From Tistlia consotensis USBA 355 (GTDB lineage: Bacteria > Pseudomonadota > Alphaproteobacteria > Kiloniellales > DSM-21159), in NCBI RefSeq assembly GCF_900177295.1, contig NZ_FWZX01000026.1, forward strand, positions 35,573-99,572: a DNA stretch of 64,000 nucleotides, in the 5' to 3' direction. Every line of letters begins with the position of its first letter. Within the stretch, counting starts at the first letter, position 1. Both the position numbers and the translations under genes were made by a program. The notes beneath the pieces were generated by a model that had not been told where the DNA came from, ran no database searches, and saw only the letters and a program-made list of their open reading frames with translations. This document shows positions 34,703-41,766 of the stretch, piece by piece.

Positions 34703-35614
34703 TCAGACCGGATCCCAGGTGAAGACGTCTCCGGACCTCTCCAGCGGGTAGAAGGACGGCGCCATCGCCGGAACCGCCCGCTCGATCACCGTCTGCGGTG
34801 TCCATCCGCCGTCGGCATGGACGCTGCGGACGGGACGGCTCTGCGAGAAGAGGAAGATCTCGTTCGCGCGCGTGCCGAAGACCTGGCCGGTCACGGCCTT
34901 CGCGTCGTCCGACAGAAGCGCGACCGGAAAGGGGGCGATCAGCTCCGGCCTAAGCTTCTTGAGGCCCTCGACCCGAGCCTTCTCTTCCTCGGTCGCATCC
35001 GGAATGGTGCCGACGAGGCGGGTCCAGGCAAAGGGCGCGATGCAGTTCGAGCGTACGCCGAAGCGCGCCATGTCCATGGCGATAGCCTTGGAAAGTCCGA
35101 CGATGCCGAGCTTGGCCGCCATGTAGTTGGCTTGGCCGAAGTTGCCGATCAGTCCCGACGTCGAGGTCATATGGACGAAGGCACCGGAGTTCTGCGCCCG
35201 GAACAGGTCGGCGGCCGCCCGCGACATGTAGAAGGAGCCCAGCAGATGCACCTGGACCACGGCCTCGAAGCTCTCCGGGTCCATCTTGTGGAAGATGCGG
35301 TCGCGCAGGATCCCGGCATTGTTCACCAGCCCGTCCAGTCGCCCGAAATGCCTGACCGTTCTCTCGACGATCGCGCGAGCCGAGTCCCACTGCGCGACGG
35401 AGCCACCGTCGGCGATCGCCTGCCCGCCGGCGGCGGTGATCTCGTCGGCGACGCTCTGCGCCGGGCCGGCGTCCCCGCCTGCGCCGCTCTCGTCGCCGCC
35501 CAGGTCGTTCACGACCACCATCGCGCCTTCGCGCGCGGCCTCCAGGGCGATGCAGCGCCCGACACCGCGACCGGCCCCGGTAACGATGATGACCTTGCCT
35601 TCGAGCAGCCCCAT
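34703..35614 (-). CDS. short-chain dehydrogenase/reductase, 17-beta-HSD4-like
   Basis: 303 residues from ATG 35614 (TGAGGAA ribosome-binding site). Motifs TGAGRGVGRCIALEAA, VVVNDLGGDESGAGGDAG (MFE2-type insert), VNNAGILRDRI, and Ser/Tyr/Lys in MTSTSGLIGNFGQANYMAAKLG. It resembles the SDR at 18991-19890 in plan, so the cluster encodes two MFE2-like 3-hydroxyacyl-CoA dehydrogenase candidates. Probably heads the SDR-TRAP operon and is divergent from the second acyl-CoA ligase. Confidence 0.88.
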   Translation of the reverse strand: MGLLEGKVIIVTGAGRGVGRCIALEAAREGAMVVVNDLGGDESGAGGDAGPAQSVADEITAAGGQAIADGGSVAQWDSARAIVERTVRHFGRLDGLVNNAGILRDRIFHKMDPESFEAVVQVHLLGSFYMSRAAADLFRAQNSGAFVHMTSTSGLIGNFGQANYMAAKLGIVGLSKAIAMDMARFGVRSNCIAPFAWTRLVGTIPDATEEEKARVEGLKKLRPELIAPFPVALLSDDAKAVTGQVFGTRANEIFLFSQSRPVRSVHADGGWTPQTVIERAVPAMAPSFYPLERSGDVFTWDPV

Positions 35615-35858
35615 TTCCTCACATCGCTCCCATCACTTCAGACAATTCCCTACGCAGACCGGTATCGACGAGACGCGAGAGGCAGCGTCCGAAGCGCGGA
35701 ACGCGAAGATTCTGGTGGCCTTTTCGGCAGCGTCGAATCGGCCGATCCCGCCGACGACGGTTGCGCGACCACGATCTCTGCCGCTGGCTTCCCGGTCACC
35801 GCCCCACCTCACTGTCACTGCGGGCTCTGGCATATCCCGCATATTTGTTGCCTTCATT

Positions 35859-35878
35859 ATCGTAAGCTTCTATACGAT
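35859..35878. promoter_or_regulatory. inverted repeat ATCGTA-N8-TACGAT in a divergent promoter region
   Basis: In the 317-bp region between the SDR and ligase genes, ATCGTA (35859-35864) and TACGAT (35873-35878) form a perfect 6-bp inverted repeat with an 8-bp spacer, in the only AT-rich stretch there. It lies 53 bp before the ligase start and could be a regulator site. The region has no GCWWGC-type element, so control may differ from the other operons. No gene is seen in 35615-35931. Confidence 0.4.
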
Positions 35879-35931
35879 TATCAAGCGCCGCGGCAAGCCC
35901 GTAAGGCGCGGCCGAGGGAGGAGTGGACCGA

Positions 35932-37497
35932 ATGCGTTATGGGCTGAGGGATTGGGCGCAGCGCGACCCGGAACGGCGAGCGCTGGAGTTCGAGGACGGC
36001 ACGAGCGTCACCTTCGGGGAGCTGGAGGCGCGGGCAAACCGACTCGAGCAGCTGTTTCGGAACCGCGGCCTGGCGCGCGGCGACCACGTCGCCGGAATCC
36101 TGTCGAACGGACCGGACGTCATCGCCGCGGCCTGGGCGGCCGCCCGCACCGGCCTCTACTACACGCCGGTCGCTCACACCTTCTCGTTGCCGGAGATCGC
36201 GCATGTCGTGAACGACAGCACCGCCGCGCTGGTGCTCGCCGACGGCCGCTTCGCCGACAGGCTCGCCGAGCTTCCGGCGCGCTGCAAGGCCGCCAGGCAC
36301 TGGCTGACGACACGGACGCGCGGAACCGCGCCGCACGAGATGGAGGATCTCGAGGCCGCGTTGGCGACGATGCCGGACGCACCGCCAGAAGACGAATCAC
36401 CCGGCATGCTGATGATGTACTCGTCGGGCACGACCGGAGCGCCCAGGGGCATCTGGCGACCGCTTCCCAGCGCCGAGCAGATCGGCGAAGGGCCGCCCGC
36501 TTTCGCCCGCGACCTGATCGAGATCTTCGGCGTCGATCCGGAGACCCGCTATCTCTCCCCGGCCCCGCTCTATCATGCCGCACCGCTGCGCTGGACGCTC
36601 GCCGTCATCGCCGGCGGCGGCATGGCACTGATCATGGACAAGTTCGACGCTGAGCGGGCGCTCGACCATCTTCAGCGCCGCGAGATCACCATGTCGCAAT
36701 GGGTGCCGACGATGTTCCGGCGCATGCTTGCCCTGCCGGAGCAGCGGCGTGCCGCCTTCCGCGCTCCGCGCCACCACCTCGCTCTCCACGCGGCGGCGCC
36801 CTGTCCCGTCGACTTGAAGCGGCGGATGATCGATTGGTGGGGGCCGATCCTGACCGAGTACTACGCCGGTTCCGAAAGCGTCGGTCTCACGGTGCTGGAT
36901 TCGGCCGAGTGGCTGGCGCACCCCGGCTCCGTGGGGCGCGCGGTCAAGGGCCGGATCCGGATCCTCGGCGAGGACTGGTCCGAGCTGCCGCCGCGGCAGG
37001 TGGGCAAGGTCTACTTCAGCGACAGCTCGAAGTTCGAGTACTTCAACGACCCGGAGAAGACGCGCTCCCGGCTGAGCCCGCAGGGCTGGCAGACCTTCGG
37101 CGAGATCGGCTGGGTCGACGAGGACGGCTGGCTCTATCTCTCGGACCGCCAGGACGATACGATCATCTCCGGCGGCGTCAACATCTATCCGCAGGAGCTG
37201 GAGCAGGCGATCGAGGAGATGGCGCAGGTTGCCGAGTGCGCTGTCGTGGCCATGCCAGACGAAGATTTCGGGGAGCGGCCGGCGGCCTTCGTCGTCCCGG
37301 TGCCCGGCCTGAGGACGAGCGATGAGGAGCTCGCGGCGCAGGTCGCCGCGCACTGCAAGGAACGTCTCGGCCGAACCAAGCAGCCCCATCGCATCCGCGT
37401 CGTCGGAGAGCTGCCGCGCTCCGAGGTCGGCAAGCTCCTGCGGCGGAGGCTGCGTGAGCAGCTGGCCGCCGAGAGCCTGGAGGCGGCCCAGGCATGA
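35932..37497 (+). CDS. acyl-CoA synthetase (AMP-forming ligase)
   Basis: 521 residues from ATG 35932, which has GAGGGAGGAG at good spacing; GTG 35923 would lie on that site. Motifs: LMMYSSGTTGAPRGI (P-loop), LYHAAPLRWT, YYAGSESVGLT, the FGEIGWVDEDGWLYLSDR hinge, IISGGVNIYPQELEQAI, and catalytic Lys in LPRSEVGKLLRRRL. A second CoA ligase of the cluster, parallel to that at 28401-29990. The stop overlaps a downstream ATG (ATGA), suggesting a further gene now lost to the IS insertion. Confidence 0.9.
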   Translation: MRYGLRDWAQRDPERRALEFEDGTSVTFGELEARANRLEQLFRNRGLARGDHVAGILSNGPDVIAAAWAAARTGLYYTPVAHTFSLPEIAHVVNDSTAALVLADGRFADRLAELPARCKAARHWLTTRTRGTAPHEMEDLEAALATMPDAPPEDESPGMLMMYSSGTTGAPRGIWRPLPSAEQIGEGPPAFARDLIEIFGVDPETRYLSPAPLYHAAPLRWTLAVIAGGGMALIMDKFDAERALDHLQRREITMSQWVPTMFRRMLALPEQRRAAFRAPRHHLALHAAAPCPVDLKRRMIDWWGPILTEYYAGSESVGLTVLDSAEWLAHPGSVGRAVKGRIRILGEDWSELPPRQVGKVYFSDSSKFEYFNDPEKTRSRLSPQGWQTFGEIGWVDEDGWLYLSDRQDDTIISGGVNIYPQELEQAIEEMAQVAECAVVAMPDEDFGERPAAFVVPVPGLRTSDEELAAQVAAHCKERLGRTKQPHRIRVVGELPRSEVGKLLRRRLREQLAAESLEAAQA

Positions 37498-37655
37498 CTA
37501 TCCTCCCGGGCCTTCCGAAGACGCGGACTCCGATGCTCGAGACGCAGGCCCGCAACGAGCAGAGTTGGGCGTGGCCCCGGCCGGTGACCGCGGCGCTGCC
37601 GATTTCAAGCAGCATGGCCTGTCCTTCCCAGACTGCTGCGCTAGCAGGTTGTTGA
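37494..37655 (+). other. short ORF coupled to the ligase, truncated by the IS5-family element
   Basis: The ATG at 37494 overlaps the ligase stop (ATGA) and opens a 53-codon frame that ends at a TGA inside the IS left terminal repeat (37653-37655). No domain is recognisable in the ~50 host-derived residues. The arrangement is what would remain if an operon gene had been cut by the insertion, but a chance frame cannot be excluded. Confidence 0.3.
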
Positions 37656-37985
37656 AGAAGTTGCTCGAACAGCCTTGAGAACGGCTTCGTCGCCGAGGTG
37701 GTAGGCGAAATCGATTTCGAGCGATCCGTCGTCGAGCAACTCGGCCGATCCGGAGCCGGTGACCTCGTCCATCTCGTCGAAGCCGGCCCAGGTGAAGAAC
37801 ACCATGGACGGGGCGTATTCGAGGTCGAGGCCGGCCTGCATGGCCCCGAAGGCGATCTCGCCGTGGCCGTCGGCGTCGATGACGAGGGTCGCCGGCCCGA
37901 CCAGGTCGAGATAGTCGTCGTCCCAGAGGTCGGCCTCGACGATTCGCCACCGGCCGATGAGCCGGCAGCCCATCGGGGCGGTCAT
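37641..37985 (-). CDS. IS passenger protein of unknown function
   Basis: 114 residues from ATG 37985; the start overlaps the transposase stop (ATGA). Acidic and beta-rich looking: IGRWRIVEADLWDDDYLDLVGPATLVIDADGHGEIAFG, then a FFTWAGFDEMDEVTGSGSAELLDDGSLEIDFAYHLGDE stretch. Similar small proteins are, from memory, widespread as stand-alone hypotheticals in bacteria. The last codons read through the IS terminal repeat, and the stop TAG is supplied by the flanking CTAG. Function unknown; it need not be involved in transposition. Confidence 0.75.
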   Translation of the reverse strand: MTAPMGCRLIGRWRIVEADLWDDDYLDLVGPATLVIDADGHGEIAFGAMQAGLDLEYAPSMVFFTWAGFDEMDEVTGSGSAELLDDGSLEIDFAYHLGDEAVLKAVRATSSTTC

Positions 37986-39164
37986 GGCGAGACCCCGGCC
38001 AGCAGCCTGGGCAGCCGCACCAGGTTGTAGGCGGCGGCCGCGAAGGTGAAGGCCGGGTCGACACGCGCGCGGCCGCGGAACCGGGCCTTGCGCAGGCAGG
38101 CGACCGTCTTGATCCAGCCGAAGGCCTCCTCGATCCGCTTGCGGACGCGCTGGCTCGTCGCGTAGCCGGCATGGCGGGTGGTACGGCCGTCGATCGCCGA
38201 GCGCCGGCCGCTGGTGTTCTGCGCGACGTGCGGGCGCACGTTGAGCTCGCGCAGCTCCATCACGAAGTCCTGGGCGTCGTACGCCTTGTCGGCACCCAGC
38301 GTGATCGCCCGCGGCCGGTCGCCATGGGCCTCGATCATCTCCAGCGCGGCCAGCCGCTCGGCGTGGCCGGAGACCTTGGTCAGGCGGGTGTCGACGATCA
38401 GCCCGGAGCGGTTCTCCATCAGGCCGTGGCCGATGAAGCACAGCCTGGCCTCCATGCCGGGGCCCTTGCGGTACAGCAGGGCGTCGGGGTCGGTGGTGCT
38501 GGCGTGCGTTTCGTTGGAGCGCTTCCGGCCCTTGAAGTCGACCGTCGCGTTGCGGCCGCCGGTGCCGCCATCGCCATCCGGCGGGCTGTCCCCGGGATCC
38601 TTCGGCTTGAAGCTCTTGAGCGAGGCCCAGGCCTCGATCAGCGTGCCGTCGACCGAGAAGTGCTCGCTCGACAGCAGCCGCCTGACCCGCGGCTGTGCCA
38701 GCACAGCCGCCAGGAACCGCGCGGCGATGTCGCCCTCCAGCAGCCGGTCGCGGTTCTTGGAGAAGCTCGAGTGGCCCCAGACCGCCTCGTCCACGCCGAG
38801 CCCGACGAACCAGCGGAACAGCAGGTCGTGCTCCAGCCGCTCCATCAGCTGGCGCTCCGAGCGGATCGAGTAGAAGGCCTGCAGCAGCATCGCCCGCAGC
38901 AGCCGCTCCGGCGCGATCGACGGCCGGCCCAGCCCGGAGTAGAGCGCCGCAAAATCGCCGCCCAGCGCCTCCAGAGCCGCATTGGCGATCTCGCGGACGA
39001 CCCGCAGTGGATGGTCTCGCCGGACCCGCGCCGCCAGGTCGACGTACGAAAATAACTCGCCAGACCGCCTATCCCCGCCCCGCATCGATCCGTCTCCCGA
39101 CCATCGGCACGGTCGAGTCAATCATGCCCTGTCGGCGCCGGTCATCGGGTTTTTCAACAGCCTG
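37645..39164. mobile_element. IS5-family insertion sequence with passenger gene (~1.52 kb)
   Basis: Imperfect terminal inverted repeats: CAGGTTGTTGAAGAA at 37645-37659, and CAGGCTGTTGAAAAA read on the minus strand at 39164-39150 (13 of 15 identical). Contains an intact IS5-type transposase gene and a small second gene that overlaps it. The 4-bp flanks are CTAG on the left and CTGA on the right, not identical, so the original target duplication has been altered or the ends come from different events. It separates the catabolic cluster from the srf operon. Confidence 0.8.
37982..39085 (-). CDS. IS5-family transposase
   Basis: 367 residues from ATG 39085, which follows GGGAGACGG; a TTG 36 bases upstream is open but has no ribosome-binding site. 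DDE transposase: MRGGDRRSGELFSYVDLAARV N-terminus, RPSIAPERLLRAMLLQAFYSIRSERQLMERLEHDLLFRWFVGL, the first catalytic Asp in HFSVDGTLIEAWAS, a second in TLGADKAYDAQDFV, and the C-terminal Glu in RVRKRIEEAFGWIKTVACLRKARFRG (Y-x2-R-x3-Q/E-x6-K pattern). Appears intact. Confidence 0.92.
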   Translation of the reverse strand: MRGGDRRSGELFSYVDLAARVRRDHPLRVVREIANAALEALGGDFAALYSGLGRPSIAPERLLRAMLLQAFYSIRSERQLMERLEHDLLFRWFVGLGVDEAVWGHSSFSKNRDRLLEGDIAARFLAAVLAQPRVRRLLSSEHFSVDGTLIEAWASLKSFKPKDPGDSPPDGDGGTGGRNATVDFKGRKRSNETHASTTDPDALLYRKGPGMEARLCFIGHGLMENRSGLIVDTRLTKVSGHAERLAALEMIEAHGDRPRAITLGADKAYDAQDFVMELRELNVRPHVAQNTSGRRSAIDGRTTRHAGYATSQRVRKRIEEAFGWIKTVACLRKARFRGRARVDPAFTFAAAAYNLVRLPRLLAGVSP

Positions 39165-39307
39165 CTGAGCCTCGGCGAGCGCCGCGATCGCCGCCAGGGT
39201 CGCCTCGCTCGGAAGGCCACCGCTTATTCCAAGTCTCGCGCGGCAAGACAGCGAAGGAATCGCATCATCTCCCGGGCGGAGCCGGAAGACACTTTTTCAG
39301 CAGCCTG
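39165..39307. mobile_element. terminal remnant of a second IS5-like element
   Basis: Read on the minus strand, 39307 begins CAGGCTGCTGAAAAAGTGTC, a terminal repeat of the same general type as, but distinct from, that of the complete element, followed by about 120 bp of non-coding IS-like sequence. No transposase remains. It directly abuts the complete IS (ends 39164) and the stop codon of the membrane vWA gene (39308). Nested insertion or recombination between related ISs would explain it. Confidence 0.6.
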
Positions 39308-40306
39308 TTAGCGACCGGCCGCGTCGTCCGGCTGTCGGCCGCAGGCGGCGACGAGCGACGAGAAGATCGACTTGGTCAAGTTCTCGCTCGACGAGGAGAT
39401 CGTCTCGACGTAGCCCGAGCCGTGGCGTTCGACGAAAGCGCGGTAGAAGCCCTCGACCGGCCCGGTGACGATGAAGATCGGCGTGACGTCGTTGGCTCGC
39501 AGCGCCGCCGAGACTTGGCCCTCGCTCGGGTAGTCCTCGTTCAGGGGGTCGCCGTCGGCGATGCCGTCCTCAGGGGCCGGCGCGTCCGGCCAGTCGCCCG
39601 CGACGAGCGCCACGGCATCGGTGACGAGCACCACGTACCTCTTGGCGGCGGGCCTGAACCCGACGGCCGCCCCGGCGCCGAGCATCTCGATGATCGCCTC
39701 GTACTGCGCCTCGCCGGCGGTAGTGCCGCCGTAGCCGACCTGCAGCCCGGCAGCGGCCTTGCGCAGTTCGTCCGCGCTGGCCCCCAGCCGCGCGAAGGAG
39801 CGGAAGACGTAGTCGTTGCGGGCCGCGCTGTCGCCGGGAAGCGGCTTGTCGATGAATGCCCCGAGGCCGATGGCGACGTTGCGTCCCAGTTCGCCCGCCT
39901 CCCGGCGCGAGATCAGGTCGTCGATCATGCTCTTGACGTTCGGCAGGTCATCCCGGAACGAGGCCGAGAGATCCTGGAGGAAGTAGAGATCGATCGCGCC
40001 GCTGTCGCCGACCAGCGCGCAGTCCGCGCTGCAGCTCGGCACCGTGCGGACTTGGTCCTGAAGATCGCGAAGCCGATGCTCGAGCCCCTGACCGGCAGCC
40101 CGCAGATCCGCCAACTGCTCGCTCGGCTCGGCCGCAGCCGAACAGAAGGACAGGAAGATGCGGTCGCTGCCCGGCCAAGCGAGGCCGCAGCCCCGCAGGA
40201 GTATCCAGGCGAGCAGCAGGAATAGGGCGACGAACGCCAGCCACAGCAGGACAATCGCCACGCCCCGACGGCGCCCCGGGAGATAGCGTTTGCCTGTCGT
40301 TGCCAT
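39308..40306 (-). CDS. membrane-anchored vWA protein with an integrin beta I-like motif region
   Basis: 332 residues. Basic N-terminus, one transmembrane helix (residues 15-36), a short coiled region (60-88), then a von Willebrand A fold. The MIDAS is DLSAS (112-116), with a Thr in GGTTAGE (193-199) and an Asp in LVTDAVAL (230). The segment IDLYFLQDLSASFRDDL and the later GLGAFIDKPL follow the integrin beta-subunit I-like domain (DLYYLMDLSYSMKDDL and GFGSFVEK) closely. Probably binds a divalent metal and a protein ligand outside the membrane. Last gene of the srf operon; its stop codon lies exactly at the IS remnant. Confidence 0.82.
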   Translation of the reverse strand: MATTGKRYLPGRRRGVAIVLLWLAFVALFLLLAWILLRGCGLAWPGSDRIFLSFCSAAAEPSEQLADLRAAGQGLEHRLRDLQDQVRTVPSCSADCALVGDSGAIDLYFLQDLSASFRDDLPNVKSMIDDLISRREAGELGRNVAIGLGAFIDKPLPGDSAARNDYVFRSFARLGASADELRKAAAGLQVGYGGTTAGEAQYEAIIEMLGAGAAVGFRPAAKRYVVLVTDAVALVAGDWPDAPAPEDGIADGDPLNEDYPSEGQVSAALRANDVTPIFIVTGPVEGFYRAFVERHGSGYVETISSSSENLTKSIFSSLVAACGRQPDDAAGR

Positions 40307-40328
40307 CCGCCGGCTGCCGTCGGTCGGG

Positions 40329-40844
40329 CTAGCTGCTCTGCAGCTGCTTGACGATCAGGGCGATGGCAGCGCGCTTGCGCTCGATGTCCTCCTCGAGCTT
40401 GGCGATCTCGGCCGCCTCGCGCGGCGGCTCGGCCCGGGCGGCCGCCAACTGCCGCTCCATCTCGCCGAGCTGCTCCCGCAGCGTATCGAGCCGCGCCTGC
40501 TGTTCCGCATTGCTGGCCCTGGCGCTGCCGAGCTGCAGCCGGAGCTCGTCGAGCTGGCTCTGGTTGGTGGCCAGCTGCCGCTGGAGCGCCTTGCGGTCCC
40601 GCGCCAGCGCCTCGGCCTCGGCCTTCAGGGCGGCGGCCCGCTCCCGGGAGAGCTGGGCCTCCTCGACCTCGTGACGGGTCTGCGACCGGATCTGCGCGAT
40701 GCGGGCGTCGAACCCCTTCCCCCTGATGCAGGCGTCCGCCGCGAACAGGCTGCCCGCATTGGTCGCGTCGCATTCGGTGGCCGAGGAGTTCGCGCAGCCG
40801 GTCAGCACGAGGACGCCGAAGAGCAGCAGGGCGACCCTCGTCAT
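40329..40844 (-). CDS. coiled-coil lipoprotein
   Basis: 171 residues from ATG 40844. The signal peptide MTRVALLLFGVLVLTGC ends in a lipobox (LTGC), so lipid attachment at Cys17 is expected. A short Cys-containing segment (ATECDATNAGSLFAADACIRGKG) is followed by a long heptad-rich helix to the end (about residues 55-171, rich in E, R, Q and A). No enzyme motif. Probably an envelope spacer or adaptor for the neighbouring membrane proteins. 22 bp upstream of the vWA gene. Confidence 0.75.
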   Translation of the reverse strand: MTRVALLLFGVLVLTGCANSSATECDATNAGSLFAADACIRGKGFDARIAQIRSQTRHEVEEAQLSRERAAALKAEAEALARDRKALQRQLATNQSQLDELRLQLGSARASNAEQQARLDTLREQLGEMERQLAAARAEPPREAAEIAKLEEDIERKRAAIALIVKQLQSS

Positions 40845-40893
40845 GCCGGCCTCGCGACCGCTCGGCTGCCGCCCGGCCGACAGGCGACCGCCG

Positions 40894-41643
40894 TCAAGAC
40901 GAGAGCCCCTGCTCGTGGGCTCCGATCGTCGCGACCAGCACGTCGAGGCGCTGCGACAGCCCCTCGCGCGTCTGCTCCAGCGCCGCACGCTTCTGGCTCA
41001 GCTTGGCCGCCTCGTTCGGGTCCGTCTGCCGGGCCAGGTCGATGCGCTTGTCGATGTCCTCGATCGAGTCCGAGACGCGCTTGACCGAGCCGCCGAGGTA
41101 GGCCTGGAAGCCCTTCGCCTCGTCGATCGCCTGCTTGTACTCGCCGCGCTTGGCGACGTTGGTCTTGGCCTGGGCGCGTAGCCTGTCCAGCTTCGCCGTC
41201 TGCTCTCGCACCACCCGGGCCGCCGCGGTCTCCACCGCCTTGGCGTCCGCGAGTTCCCGATCGGCGGCCGCGAGCGCCGCCTGCTCGGTGACCTGGCGCG
41301 AGGCGATGTTCTCCGTCTCGCGGCCGACCGAATAGCCGTAGGCGCCGCCGGCCGCCGCTCCGCCAAGGCCGCCGATGGCCGCGCCGACCGCACAGTTGTT
41401 GAACAGCAGCTTGCCCATCAGGCAGCCGATGCCGGCTCCGGCGGCCGCGCCGACCAGGCCGCCCTGGACAGCATAGTCCTTCGCATACTGCTTGCCGGAG
41501 TAGGTCGCGACCTGCCGAGCGTCGGCAGAATCGATGTTCGCCTCGGTTGCCGAGGAACTGCCACCCGGCGCCGGCTGGCAGGCCGACACGACAGCGGCCA
41601 CGACGCAGGCCGCGGCGGCCCGCTTTCCCCAATAGTGCACCAT
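40894..41643 (-). CDS. glycine-zipper coiled-coil lipoprotein
   Basis: 249 residues. Lipobox-like signal peptide (ACVVAAVVSAC, Cys22), then a glycine-zipper membrane segment (GGLVGAAAGAGIGCLMG and AVGAAIGGLGGAAAGGAYGY, about residues 61-105), then a coiled coil (about 115-245). Glycine-zipper lipoproteins commonly sit in or span the outer membrane. The 123-bp AT-rich gap upstream (41644-41766) is the only such gap inside the operon and could hold an internal promoter. Confidence 0.75.
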   Translation of the reverse strand: MVHYWGKRAAAACVVAAVVSACQPAPGGSSSATEANIDSADARQVATYSGKQYAKDYAVQGGLVGAAAGAGIGCLMGKLLFNNCAVGAAIGGLGGAAAGGAYGYSVGRETENIASRQVTEQAALAAADRELADAKAVETAAARVVREQTAKLDRLRAQAKTNVAKRGEYKQAIDEAKGFQAYLGGSVKRVSDSIEDIDKRIDLARQTDPNEAAKLSQKRAALEQTREGLSQRLDVLVATIGAHEQGLSS

Positions 41644-41766
41644 GCCCTTGCCCCCACTTCCCGGAATGCGATCAGATTGAAACTATGGCCTTCTCAAAAA
41701 GCGCTCCAGATAACCATAGCAATTCAACCGCAGATCGGTCCAAGAAAAAAGCATGCCTTCCGCCAT

